From assembly GCF_003515775.1 (NCBI RefSeq), contig NZ_QWEI01000001.1:104106-168105 (forward strand): DNA of 64,000 bases. Reading direction: 5' to 3'. The position numbers were made by a program, and so were the translations under genes. Origin of the DNA: Ureibacillus yapensis (lineage in GTDB: Bacteria; Bacillota; Bacilli; Bacillales_A; Planococcaceae). The number at the start of each line of letters is the position of its first letter. The stretch's first letter is position 1. Under the pieces are notes generated by a model. That model worked only from the letters and a program-made list of their open reading frames with translations. It was not told the origin of the DNA and made no database searches. This document shows positions 1 to 8,327 of the stretch, piece by piece.

Positions 1-115
<115 letters not shown>

Positions 116-221
116 CTAGTGTGTAAATCCACACGATATGTTACTATCCTTGCTCAAATACCTTAGACGAAAAACAAAATCCCATTCTCAATCTGAGAAA
201 GAACAAAAATAATTCTTAATT

Positions 222-250
222 AGAATAACAGATATGTGATGGAATAGCAA
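222..250 (-). promoter_or_regulatory. Sigma-A-type promoter of the cold-shock gene
   Basis: On the minus strand TTGCTA (245-250) and TATTCT (222-227) are separated by 17 bases. Transcription would start near 215, giving a 5' leader of roughly 110 bases before the csp start codon. Long structured leaders are known for csp mRNAs. The leader contains a small TTCTC/GAGAA hairpin around 185-200. Confidence 0.5.
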
Positions 251-368
251 ATATTTCACTTTTCATTCTATTGAAAATATTAATATCTACTTTGTAACAT
301 CAGATAAAACCAGCTTGTTTCATTGTTGCAATCTACTTTCAAATTCTTTAATTTGCTTCACCAACGCA

Positions 369-542
369 CTATATATTTATTTTCGTTGAACAATCTTTGC
401 AGATAAACTTGCCCTCTAAATTCAGATAAGCTGTGATTTCAGTAATTCCTTTTCGCTTCGGATATCGCAATTGTACATATACTTCTTCATCGCCCTTAAT
501 TTCTTTATCGCATTTCTTGCATTTTGGAATTATAAGTGCCAT
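369..542 (-). CDS. 57-residue CxxC/CxxC mini-protein
   Basis: A short reading frame coding MALIIPKCKKCDKEI and ending FICKDCSTKINI. Two CxxC pairs (Cys8/Cys11 and Cys48/Cys51) about 37 residues apart suggest a zinc-ribbon fold. It is basic, has no membrane segment, and begins with ATG at 542 behind a modest GGTAGGGG site. Similar mini-proteins of about 55 residues are common beside csp genes in Bacillales, often mislabelled as transporter subunits. Its function is unknown to me. It lies upstream of csp on the same strand but is separated from it by the csp promoter. Confidence 0.6.
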   Translation of the reverse strand: MALIIPKCKKCDKEIKGDEEVYVQLRYPKRKGITEITAYLNLEGKFICKDCSTKINI

Positions 543-880
543 TAAATTAACCCCTACCTTCGCAATGATAAAAACGAAAACACCGTTCCACTATTTAGTA
601 ACCATATTTTCAAATAAAACAAAAATATTCCAAATTGAATTCGGACAGTTATTTAAGTTTTGCATTTTTAGTATAGCATGAAGCGATTTTTAATTTACAA
701 GATTTTATTGACAGTGTGTTAGCTCGTTTTATGGAGTAACTAAAGTAAGGCCTCTGCCCTAAAGCTCCCTATTCAAGGAAACGCTATTTTGTGAAATAAG
801 GATATTAGGTAAATTGGTATTCCGGTTTATTCATTATGGTGTATTCTATCCATTAAAATAGGAAATCCATAAAAAAGCAC
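543..880. other. Intergenic stretch without recognisable gene
   Basis: AT-rich DNA between the mini-protein and the Cdd1-type gene. The only open frame crossing it is antisense to the mini-protein and has no ribosome-binding site. I see no strong terminator or repeat. Confidence 0.5.
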
Positions 881-1363
881 CTACTTACTTTTAATTTTCT
901 TCTCATACCAAGGTGTCGTAGGTCTTGTATCAGGATATCCATTTTTCTCACGATACTGTTTCCGTTCATCCGTAAAATGCCACCAACTTTTTTCACTACC
1001 TGGATGGTTAGCATGATGCACCATACATCGCAAAGAATCCTCTACACATGGATCTTCCCAATATCCGAAATGTTCCTCCAATCGATTGGTTAAATCAGCA
1101 CCTTCTTCGTTTTTCAACTCTTCCAGAGAAAAACAACCCAATTCAGTAACCCATTGAGCCAACTTTGGACCAATCGATGGAATAGCTTGAAATTGAGCTA
1201 ATGCACGAAGATACTTGGCACGCTTGAATGAAGATTGTAGACATTCAGATAAATGTGATGCATCCAAAGAAGCGATTTCATTTAATTTCACTTTGCACTT
1301 TCTTAAATTCATTCTTTCTTCAGATGTTAAAGGCAGCTTTGGAGATGACTTTTTCATATTCAT
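881..1363 (-). CDS. Cdd1-type helix-hairpin-helix protein
   Basis: A 160-residue soluble protein of the 'pathogenicity locus' Cdd1 family. The N-terminal third is basic and helical. The centre carries a helix-hairpin-helix-like turn (IPSIGPKLAQW, about residues 62-72), which in relatives contacts DNA backbone. The C-terminal part has conserved Trp/His residues (EKSWWHFTDERK, about 124-135). The name comes from its first description, not from a proven role. The family occurs as a stand-alone gene in many Firmicutes, and the biochemical function is unknown. It is monocistronic here. A second in-frame ATG two codons downstream has equally good spacing to AGGG. Confidence 0.7.
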   Translation of the reverse strand: MNMKKSSPKLPLTSEERMNLRKCKVKLNEIASLDASHLSECLQSSFKRAKYLRALAQFQAIPSIGPKLAQWVTELGCFSLEELKNEEGADLTNRLEEHFGYWEDPCVEDSLRCMVHHANHPGSEKSWWHFTDERKQYREKNGYPDTRPTTPWYEKKIKSK

Positions 1364-1559
1364 TTACCCTAACTTTCTCTAATTTATCAGTATAACTATA
1401 ATATTTTTTATCGTTCTTCTTCAATTAAAAGGTGGAGGAGCTTAACAAACTTAACAAGACAATGGAGATTATCAATCATAAATGTAATTATTATCAGACT
1501 TCTTTCGAGGCGGGAATGGAAGATATCCATAAAAATGATATAATCGGGAATTTTAGTTA

Positions 1560-1604
1560 ACAAAGCCGCCTGTCCCTCAAACTGAGTGTTGAGGGATAGG
1601 CGGC
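1560..1604 (-). terminator. Hairpin terminator downstream of lysR
   Basis: A 16-bp stem (1565-1580 with 1589-1604, one G-U pair) and an 8-base loop, followed on the minus strand by TTTGTT. It lies about 100 bases after the lysR stop codon. The rest of 1364-1704 shows only an unconvincing 68-codon frame and no other feature. Confidence 0.6.
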
Positions 1605-1704
1605 TCAACCACATTGGTTAACGTTATCTTACAGCAAGAATGTCAAGGTTTGGGTTAAAAATAAATCCCACGTAAACCTTACCTGTATTCAACTGCAACT
1701 GACA

Positions 1705-2574
1705 TTAATAATTTTTATTATAATAAGACAGGATAAAATCCTTAAATTGCTTAGCATTTTTTGAAAGATGTTTATCTTTTAACCACGATAACCCTATGAC
1801 AAATCTTGCGTTTGGGTCTGAAATTTTCACATAATTGAGATTGTATTTTTTGCATAGAGTGATCGGAATTAATCCCAAACATTTATTAATTTGAAAAATT
1901 TCATACAATAAACTAAAGTCTACTTCAAACACTACTTTCGGCTTGAAACCAGCAGTACGATATAACTGATTAACTGTATCTTTATACTCTTCATATCCGG
2001 CTAATGATATAAATGATTCTAACTCCGCCTCCTCTAAATCAATTACCTCTCTATTGGATAAATGATGATTTTTAGGCACAACCAATACGATTTCTTCTTC
2101 TATCAATACACTACTTTTTATTGAATCATCTTCTATCGGTGGTCCTGCAATCCCCAATTCGATTTCTCCCTTTTTAAGCTGTACAATAATTGATTCCCTT
2201 GATTCAAGTGATTGCTGAATATAAGCATCTGGAAATTCATTCAAATATTTAGTGAGCACGCCTGATAGAAATCGTGGGTTGGTAATAGAAATCATAATTT
2301 TTTTATGTGATTCATCGTAATTTTCTTGTATCTCCATTTTCGCATTTTCAATTTCAGAGAATATAGTATTTACATGTTTAAGAAATATTTTCCCTGATTC
2401 ATTCAGCTGAATATTTCTCCCTATTCGGTCAAACAATGGAGTTCCCATTTCATCTTCCAGCCTTTTAATCATCAAGCTTAATGATGGTTGCGAAATATTG
2501 AGCTTTTTTGCAGCTTTTGAAATGTGCTCCATATAAGCAACCGTTTGAAAATATTTCAGTTGTAGCAGTTCCAC
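1705..2574 (-). CDS. LysR-family transcriptional regulator
   Basis: A 289-residue regulator with the standard layout. The winged helix-turn-helix is at residues 1-60 (LQLKYFQTVAYMEHISKAAK then ISQPSLSLMIKRLE), followed by a linker helix and a periplasmic-binding-protein-like effector domain from about residue 90. The family usually binds a small aromatic or carboxylic effector and activates a divergent target. The lipocalin-like gene starts 183 bases away in the opposite direction, so the shared AT-rich interval is the likely operator region. The effector is unknown. The closest catabolic targets are the lipocalin gene and perhaps operon 1. Confidence 0.92.
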   Translation of the reverse strand: MELLQLKYFQTVAYMEHISKAAKKLNISQPSLSLMIKRLEDEMGTPLFDRIGRNIQLNESGKIFLKHVNTIFSEIENAKMEIQENYDESHKKIMISITNPRFLSGVLTKYLNEFPDAYIQQSLESRESIIVQLKKGEIELGIAGPPIEDDSIKSSVLIEEEIVLVVPKNHHLSNREVIDLEEAELESFISLAGYEEYKDTVNQLYRTAGFKPKVVFEVDFSLLYEIFQINKCLGLIPITLCKKYNLNYVKISDPNARFVIGLSWLKDKHLSKNAKQFKDFILSYYNKNY

Positions 2575-2592
2575 TTAAGTTCACCTACTTAA

Positions 2593-2612
2593 AAATCATT
2601 TATTTTATACAA
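2593..2612 (+). repeat. 20-bp direct repeat, copy 1
   Basis: The 20-mer at 2593-2612 (AAATCATTTATTTTATACAA) recurs exactly at 3278-3297. This copy sits just upstream of the lysR start, inside the lysR/lipocalin divergent promoter region. It may be an operator half or the scar of a duplication. Confidence 0.7.
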
Positions 2613-2757
2613 TATACTTATATTTATTTATATATTTTATTAAATATGAAATCCATTTTACAATATATATTTAAGTTAATTTCCTAACTTTTTCATATCA
2701 AAAAGGTACGAATTAGGTTAATGAAAAGGGCTATTATTCAGGAAGGTGGAATAAAAA

Positions 2758-3216
2758 ATGGTATTGATGCAAGAAAAACAAGGAAGGTCATTAAAAGAAC
2801 AAGTTATAGGTGTATGGTCACTTGTTTCATATCAATCGCAAAATGATGAAGGGAATATTATTTATCCTCTCGGAAAAGATGCTACCGGATTTATTATGTA
2901 TCATCCAGAAGGTTATATGTCTGCACAACTTATGAGACAAGGGCGTCCAGTATATGCATCAGGTGACTTGCACGAAGGAACGAAGGATGAAATGGCTGAA
3001 GCAGCATTTGGATACTTAGCATACGCAGGAAAATATGAAGTAAATGAAGAAACAAACACTTTAACACATCATATGGAAGTTAGTATGAATCCAACTTGGC
3101 TAGGCCAACAACAGCCACGTGTTGGTTCAATTGAAGGAGAAATCCTAAGCATATACAACGGATTAAATCCAAATGATCGGCTTGTTTGGAAACGCGTAAA
3201 TAATTTTGATATTTAG
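2758..3216 (+). CDS. Lipocalin-like domain protein
   Basis: A 152-residue protein of the Lipocalin_5 type (PF13924). The N-terminal signature VIGVWSLVSYQ (about residues 16-26) is followed by alternating strands, with GFIMYHPEGYMSAQL at 44-58 and the C-terminal strand RLVWKRV. Family members are single small beta-barrels associated with catabolic and polyketide clusters, and a few have isomerase or hydratase-like roles. It has no signal peptide, so it is cytoplasmic. The start at 2758 follows GGAAGGTGG with 8-base spacing. It is the only plus-strand gene of the island and diverges from lysR, so LysR control is likely. The function in this pathway is unknown. Confidence 0.8.
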   Translation: MVLMQEKQGRSLKEQVIGVWSLVSYQSQNDEGNIIYPLGKDATGFIMYHPEGYMSAQLMRQGRPVYASGDLHEGTKDEMAEAAFGYLAYAGKYEVNEETNTLTHHMEVSMNPTWLGQQQPRVGSIEGEILSIYNGLNPNDRLVWKRVNNFDI

Positions 3217-3225
3217 ATAATAATC

Positions 3226-3270
3226 AAAGCTATTTTGAAAAGCTCCTCTTTCAAAGTGGCTTTTCTTTTA
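3226..3270 (+). terminator. Terminator of the lipocalin gene
   Basis: A 15-bp stem (3226-3240 with 3249-3263, two G-U pairs) and an 8-base loop, followed by TTTTCTTTTA. It starts 10 bases after the stop codon. Confidence 0.8.
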
Positions 3271-3277
3271 TCCATAG

Positions 3278-3297
3278 AAATCATTTATTTTATACAA
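3278..3297 (+). repeat. 20-bp direct repeat, copy 2
   Basis: Exact copy of 2593-2612. The flanking AT-rich DNA on its right (to about 3340) also loosely resembles the lysR promoter region, so a longer decayed duplication is possible. Confidence 0.7.
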
Positions 3298-3399
3298 AAA
3301 ATCTATAATAAAATTTTTATTATATTAATTAAATATTCAATGAACAAAGGTATAAATCCTCTTTGGTTCTATATTCCTATAATTTTTTGACTTACTTCA

Positions 3400-3435
3400 T
3401 CACGAAAAGGGTATCTCTTCAATTTAGAGACACCC
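3400..3435 (-). terminator. Terminator of catabolic operon 1
   Basis: A 10-bp stem (3409-3418 with 3426-3435) and a 7-base loop, followed on the minus strand by TTTTCG. It begins 6 bases after the stop codon of the last gene of operon 1. Confidence 0.8.
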
Positions 3436-3441
3436 ATTTTT

Positions 3442-4947
3442 TCATGCATTTTCAATTATTTGGGCCTGGTTTAAAGCAAACTTGGCCGCATTTTCTCCGG
3501 CAATCTTGCCAAAGACGGAACCAGCCATTAAACCTGCTCCACCCGGATAATTTTTGTAGAATAATCCACCCACCACTTCTCCTGCTGCATAAAGGCCATT
3601 TATTTTTTCATAAAGGATACTCTGCACTTCCGTTTTTTCGTTAATTTTCACGCCGCCATAAGTGAAGGTGATGCCGCATGTGACGGCATATGCTTCGAAT
3701 GGTGCCGTGTCGATTTTGTTGGCCCAATTGCTTTTCGGAATGGTTAAGCCCTTTGTTTTACGCCCATCTTTAATATTCGGGTTAAATGGTACCGAGTCAT
3801 CAATGGATTCATTAAAAGCTGCTATTTCTTCGAGAAATTTTTCTTTATCGATTTCACCGACTTTGTCGGCCAGCTCCTCCAATGAATTGGCTTTGACCTT
3901 TGTTACTTTTCTTCCCTTATATTCTTCGCGCAAGAATGGCGCAACTTTCGCATCAAAAATTTGCCATGCGCAATTCTTTGGTTGTTCCAGAATCATTTTT
4001 CCGTATTTTGCATACGTATAGTTTCTGAAATCTGCCCCTTCATCAACAAACCGTTTGCCGTCTGCATTGACGATTATGCCAAAAGGATAGCTTAATTTTT
4101 GGAATCCTTCTTCAAAATCAGGCAAATAGCGGTCCCCTGTAACCGAATGTGCTTCGGACCAATTTCCCGCTGGAAGCGCCCCTATATTAAGAGCCATCTG
4201 GATGCCTTCACCTGTGTTGTACTTGCTCGCTCTTGTATGAACGAGATCCCATTTCGGCCCTAAATAGCGCGTGCGCATTTCGACATTTGCATGAAAACCG
4301 CCGGATGCCAGGACCACCGATTTTGTCTTAATGCGTTTTGTTTTTCCTTGTTCCTTTATGACAACTCCCGCTATGCCTTCGTCTGTATGAAGCAGTTCGG
4401 TTGCCATTGTTTCATACAAAACAGAAATGCCGTTCGTTTTTGCTTCCTGATGGAGAGCCTCCACCAAGCCTTGCCCTCCACCAACCGCTTCCAGGACCAT
4501 GCCGCCCCAGAATTTAAAGATTCCATCGATTTTAAAGGCTTGTCTTCCATAGATGGGGATAAACCGGATATTATGCTCCGTCAGCCACTTCATTGTCTCG
4601 AAGCTTTTTCCCGTCAACAAGCCTGCAAGCGCAGGATCAGTACGATAGTCGGTCATGCGGCAAAGATCATCATAAAATTCTTCTTCCGAGTAGCTTCCGA
4701 AATCCGTTATTTTAAAATCTTCTTCCCCCAAGTCAGGTATGATTCTCTTGATTTCTTCCTGATTGTTATAAGCAAAACGGATTGAGCCATGTGTATATGT
4801 CGTATTTCCGCCCTTTTCCTCTTCAGGCGCCTTTTCCAGTACAATGGTCCTTGCACCTTGTTCCCTGGCTGAAATCGCCGCGCACATCGCCGCATTTCCC
4901 GCTCCAATAACAACTACGTCCGTCTCATAGTGAAATTCATGATCCAT
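3442..4947 (-). CDS. TcuA-like FAD-dependent dehydrogenase (copy 1)
   Basis: A 501-residue cytoplasmic flavoprotein of the fumarate-reductase/succinate-dehydrogenase flavoprotein fold (FAD_binding_2). The Rossmann motif VVVIGAGNAAMCAA is at about 11-24. It has the GGNTTYTHGSIRF and EEFYDDL...RTDPALA segments typical of tricarballylate dehydrogenase TcuA. The C-terminal flavin segment LYAAGEVVGG...YPGGAGLMAGSVFG is near 455-485. TcuA oxidises tricarballylate to cis-aconitate, and relatives oxidise or reduce C-C bonds next to carboxylates or ketones. It lacks a Tat signal and the GAxRxGG arginine of true fumarate reductases. As the last gene of operon 1 it probably acts on a ring-cleavage-derived acid. 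The substrate is not predictable. Confidence 0.8.
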   Translation of the reverse strand: MDHEFHYETDVVVIGAGNAAMCAAISAREQGARTIVLEKAPEEEKGGNTTYTHGSIRFAYNNQEEIKRIIPDLGEEDFKITDFGSYSEEEFYDDLCRMTDYRTDPALAGLLTGKSFETMKWLTEHNIRFIPIYGRQAFKIDGIFKFWGGMVLEAVGGGQGLVEALHQEAKTNGISVLYETMATELLHTDEGIAGVVIKEQGKTKRIKTKSVVLASGGFHANVEMRTRYLGPKWDLVHTRASKYNTGEGIQMALNIGALPAGNWSEAHSVTGDRYLPDFEEGFQKLSYPFGIIVNADGKRFVDEGADFRNYTYAKYGKMILEQPKNCAWQIFDAKVAPFLREEYKGRKVTKVKANSLEELADKVGEIDKEKFLEEIAAFNESIDDSVPFNPNIKDGRKTKGLTIPKSNWANKIDTAPFEAYAVTCGITFTYGGVKINEKTEVQSILYEKINGLYAAGEVVGGLFYKNYPGGAGLMAGSVFGKIAGENAAKFALNQAQIIENA

Positions 4948-4972
4948 TCTTTTGCCCCTCTTCCTAACTCGC

Positions 4973-5812
4973 TTATAATGAATCCGTGAAGAATGAGTGA
5001 ACTAAATGATTAAAACGCTCTTTTTCTTCAAGTTGAGTCCAGTGGCCGCATTGTCCAAACACATGCAGCTGTACATTCTTTAAATGTTCAGCCAAATAAT
5101 AGCTTGACTCAATGGAACATACTTTGTCATTTAAACCGTGTACCAAAAGCACTTCATTTTCAATGCGGTTTAAAGCCACTGTCGGAATAGGTACGGCAGC
5201 AGTTGCAAAAATGGAGTCGTTTGAGCGTCTAACTTCCGGTCTCATGGCGTTTTCATAACGGTCATCCGTTAGGGATTCAATGACAGGCCACATTTTCTCC
5301 ACATCATACACAAACCAGCTCATAATTTGCTGAAGCTTTTTCTTGGAAGGATTGTCATAGAAGCTTTTTGCGCGTGCCAGTTCTAAACTTAATTTGGTAT
5401 TTGGCGTGCCCCCTGGACCCATCAGTACCACTTTGTTGATTCGCTCCGGATGTTCAATCAACAGCTCCAACGCAATGGAGCAACCTAGCGAATTTCCTAC
5501 CACATGAACTTTTTCTAAATTAAGTTCATCCAACAGCTGGATGGTTTGCTTAATCCACTCATCCATCCATGCTTGGCGGTTTTTTAACGGCACTTCCGGA
5601 TGGCTGCTGTTTGCGAAGCCATATAAGTCAGGTGCAAGACACTGGAATTGATCCCCCATTGCTTCAAGTGCAGGCCGCCAGTTGGCAATGGATGTAACAC
5701 CTGGTCCGGAACCATGTAAAAATAAAACCGTTTCCGGATTTCCTTCGCCTGAACGATTTAAATAGGTTTCGAAATCTTCCGTTTTAACCACATCACTGCT
5801 AACGTTTGCCAT
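4973..5812 (-). CDS. Meta-cleavage product hydrolase (alpha/beta fold, copy 1)
   Basis: A 279-residue alpha/beta hydrolase of the MhpC/BphD/HsaD group, which cleaves the C-C bond of 2-hydroxy-6-oxo-dienoates to a carboxylic acid plus 2-hydroxypenta-2,4-dienoate. Visible parts are the oxyanion loop HGSGPG (33-38), the nucleophile elbow GNSLGC (Ser108), the acid Asp229 in HGLNDKV and the base His257 in CGHW. It lies 24 bases downstream of extradiol dioxygenase copy 1, consistent with consecutive steps. Specificity for the released acid side chain cannot be read from sequence. Confidence 0.88.
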   Translation of the reverse strand: MANVSSDVVKTEDFETYLNRSGEGNPETVLFLHGSGPGVTSIANWRPALEAMGDQFQCLAPDLYGFANSSHPEVPLKNRQAWMDEWIKQTIQLLDELNLEKVHVVGNSLGCSIALELLIEHPERINKVVLMGPGGTPNTKLSLELARAKSFYDNPSKKKLQQIMSWFVYDVEKMWPVIESLTDDRYENAMRPEVRRSNDSIFATAAVPIPTVALNRIENEVLLVHGLNDKVCSIESSYYLAEHLKNVQLHVFGQCGHWTQLEEKERFNHLVHSFFTDSL

Positions 5813-5835
5813 TTTGTTTGTCCCCCTTTTTATCC

Positions 5836-6798
5836 TTAAGCTTCAATCGTATGTTTGACAAGCTCTTTTTTTGAAATGCTGTCTCCCCAGTACGTATTGC
5901 CAAATGCCCGTTCCGATTCATTCCAAGCAACAGGTTCCCAATCTGGCTCAAAAATCAAGTATCCGCCTGTGAAAATTTCGACTGTACAGCCACTGCCGGG
6001 ATCGGAAACGTATAGATAAAGCGCTTGGGAAATACTATGTTTCCCCGGCCCGCAAAACGGCAAATCGTGTTCCCGGCATATATCTGCTGCTCTTAAAACA
6101 TCCTGCGAATCATCCACCCAGTAGGAAAGGTGATGCAAACGAGCGTTTGTCGGGATTTCGTCTTTTTGTCGGGACACAAGCGCCACATCATGGACAAGCG
6201 GTGTGACGCTCATCCATCCCGCAAGTATTTGGCTGCTTTCGTCTTTCTTTAGATATTCCCTCAACTTGAATCCCAGCACTTCCTGGAAAAACGTATAAGT
6301 GACTTGCCAATCTTCCGATGTATGAAGATTTACATGATCAATTCGGCGCGGCGAGATGCCTTTAGCCCACGCTTTATATGTTTGGTTTTTCAATACGGAA
6401 CGCCTATGTTCCTGTGCTTTTGGCTTTTTGACATCATAGTAGAATTCAAATGTGTGGCCGCTTGGTACTTTGAATCGGATTGCTTCCCCAATACCTGGAG
6501 TTTCCCAGGCAGGAACATTTTCAACATGGACTCCTTTATTTTCTAGAACCTCTTTAAATAGATGAACATCTTCTTTACTCTTCGTCCTCCAGCCGATATG
6601 GCGAACATAGCCCCTTTCGCCTTGTTCGATAGATAACGTATGATGCTGAAAATCTCCCCATGCCCGCAAATAATGCACTCCGTCGATTACTTCCGTTTCT
6701 TCCAACCCTATTACTTCTTTGAAGAAAACGAGCGATTTTTCCAAATCGCTCGATACAAGCGCAACATATCCGAGTTTCGCAATTTCTGGTTTTATCAT
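5836..6798 (-). CDS. Type I extradiol ring-cleavage dioxygenase (VOC fold, copy 1)
   Basis: A 320-residue two-domain vicinal-oxygen-chelate protein of the catechol 2,3-dioxygenase type, opening a catechol next to its two hydroxyls with Fe(II). The C-terminal domain holds the expected ligands: His155 (RRIDHVNLH), His222/223 (LHHLSYW) and Glu274 (VEIFTGG). Second-sphere catalytic residues matching XylE are His203 (LVHDVAL), His254 (GKHSIS) and a Tyr at 261-263 (LYLYVSD). It resembles the copies at 17.2 and 25.2 kb along its whole length. Upstream lies the hydroxylase that would make its catechol, and downstream the hydrolase for its product. Confidence 0.92.
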   Translation of the reverse strand: MIKPEIAKLGYVALVSSDLEKSLVFFKEVIGLEETEVIDGVHYLRAWGDFQHHTLSIEQGERGYVRHIGWRTKSKEDVHLFKEVLENKGVHVENVPAWETPGIGEAIRFKVPSGHTFEFYYDVKKPKAQEHRRSVLKNQTYKAWAKGISPRRIDHVNLHTSEDWQVTYTFFQEVLGFKLREYLKKDESSQILAGWMSVTPLVHDVALVSRQKDEIPTNARLHHLSYWVDDSQDVLRAADICREHDLPFCGPGKHSISQALYLYVSDPGSGCTVEIFTGGYLIFEPDWEPVAWNESERAFGNTYWGDSISKKELVKHTIEA

Positions 6799-6910
6799 GC
6801 AACTTCCCCCACTCTTGAAAATCTAGTTTTATTCTTAAAGATCAAGTGATTCCGAGGTTAGAAATATCTCCAATTCCTCATGGATCTTGTAAACGCTCCC
6901 ATTCTTTCTT

Positions 6911-8104
6911 TTAAAATCTCAGAGCGTTTGTTTCTAAACCAGATAAAACCCTGCCATAGTTTTCAATTGTAATAATCGGGGATAATGAACGGTGCGAGTG
7001 CAATGTTAAGAAATCCCTGATAATTCGCTGCATTGAATGCCCATTATACACAAACCCTGAACCGCTGCCGGAAAGCAATAAGTCAAGCGCTTCTTTCAAT
7101 AACTTGTTTGCATAGCCAATATCCGCCAAAGCTTTTACCCGCGCAGACCGTTCCATATACTTTTTGTCATTTGCCCAACGATCAATTTCATCTGCAAGGT
7201 TGTAGAAATAATGTTCTGCGGTTTCAACTTTCAAGGTAGCTTCTGCCAGTAGTGCGTGTGTGCTTGCGGCATCTTTTACATATTCAACACCCATATGAAC
7301 TGCCTTACGGAAAGGAAGGGCTTCCTTGAAAATATCCAATGCATTTTTCAAAACGCCTAAACCAGGTAAACCGAGAGATAAAATAAGTCCCGGGAATAAA
7401 GCCGAATGATAAAGTGGAATGTCACGCAAATGTGACGATTCAAAGTTACCGTTCAAAGCTTCGTTAAATGATGTAACACGATGATCCGGGACAAAAACAT
7501 TTGTCATGGTCACGCTATTGCTTCCTGTTCCTCTTAATCCTAATGTGTGCCAGTCATCATGTATCTCAAGTTCACTAAAAGGCACGGTCATCAACTTTTG
7601 ATCCACCATCACGCCATCTTCGTTATAGATTGGGAATCCAAAATACCCCCATGTTGCATGCAAGGACCCAGAACAGAACATCCAGAAACCTTCTTCAATT
7701 AAATATCCGCCATCCACTTTTTTCACGACACATTTCCTCGGCTCATAAACGCCGGCAAACAAGACATCTTCAGGATTTTGTCCAAAGATTTCTTGGTGGG
7801 TTTTTTCAGAGAACGATTCTGCTACCATTAATTCACGAATGGCGCAAAGAGCAACGATCCACCCTGTTGAAGCGCATCCTCGGGAAATTTCCACAACTGC
7901 TTCGCTATAAGTACGTAAATTCAATTCCTGGCCACCGTATCTTTTTGGCCGAAGCATTGTAAATAAGCCGCCTTCTTTTAAATCTTTTATGGTCTCTTCG
8001 GGAATTTTTCTACTATCCTCTGTTTTTTGTGCACGTTCCCGCAATTTAGGTACCAGTGATTGTGCCGCTTCCACTGGATGATTTTCTTTTAATAGTTTAC
8101 TCAT
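6911..8104 (-). CDS. Flavin-dependent aromatic hydroxylase, acyl-CoA dehydrogenase fold (HsaA-like, copy 1)
   Basis: A 397-residue group D monooxygenase. The fold is acyl-CoA dehydrogenase, but the sequence follows HsaA and the HPA 3-hydroxylase oxygenase component. Markers are the N-terminal helix RERAQKTEDSRKIPEE, the substrate loop LRPKRYGGQELN, the flavin/loop motif LRGTGSNSV (about 196-204) and the C-terminal SGSGSGFVYN segment. Such enzymes take reduced flavin from a separate reductase and hydroxylate a phenol ortho to its OH. I use ATG at 8104, which has AGGGGTG 10 bases upstream, rather than the GTG three codons earlier. It is the first gene of operon 1. The only reductase partner in the window is at 24.5 kb. 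Confidence 0.82.
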   Translation of the reverse strand: MSKLLKENHPVEAAQSLVPKLRERAQKTEDSRKIPEETIKDLKEGGLFTMLRPKRYGGQELNLRTYSEAVVEISRGCASTGWIVALCAIRELMVAESFSEKTHQEIFGQNPEDVLFAGVYEPRKCVVKKVDGGYLIEEGFWMFCSGSLHATWGYFGFPIYNEDGVMVDQKLMTVPFSELEIHDDWHTLGLRGTGSNSVTMTNVFVPDHRVTSFNEALNGNFESSHLRDIPLYHSALFPGLILSLGLPGLGVLKNALDIFKEALPFRKAVHMGVEYVKDAASTHALLAEATLKVETAEHYFYNLADEIDRWANDKKYMERSARVKALADIGYANKLLKEALDLLLSGSGSGFVYNGHSMQRIIRDFLTLHSHRSLSPIITIENYGRVLSGLETNALRF

Positions 8105-8187
8105 ATGCCCCACACCCCTCTATGAAATATGATTTCTTAATCTAAATTTATTGTTTTTTGCTAAGAAATGTAAGGTAAAAAACCTTT

Positions 8188-8222
8188 CAAGAATGAAGTG
8201 AAAATTCAATAAAAATTATTGG
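8188..8222 (-). promoter_or_regulatory. Candidate activator region of operon 1
   Basis: Two elements lie 75-120 bases upstream of operon 1. One is ATTCTTGAAAG on the minus strand (8184-8194), close to ATTCTTGTAAG before operon 2 and ATTCTTGCAGA before operon 3. The other is a 6-3-6 palindrome CAATAA/TTATTG (8208-8222). I see no convincing -35/-10 pair, which would fit activator-dependent transcription. Confidence 0.3.
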
Positions 8223-8264
8223 TTTTAAATTCTGGTGCGAAGACGTTATAATGCCTCAATTCAA

Positions 8265-8310
8265 ACAAAAAAGGGTATTTTATCAGCAAACCCCTAGCCG
8301 ATAAAACACC
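8265..8310 (-). terminator. Terminator of the PucR-type regulator gene
   Basis: On the minus strand a 14-15 bp imperfect stem (8273-8287 with 8297-8310) is followed by TTTTTTG. It lies 18 bases beyond the regulator's stop codon and separates it from operon 1. Confidence 0.75.
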
Positions 8311-8327
8311 TTAATTTCAATAATTTT

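Noticed and set aside
1408-1614. 68-codon minus-strand frame
   Set aside because: It runs through the lysR terminator hairpin, has no ribosome-binding site and shows no family likeness.
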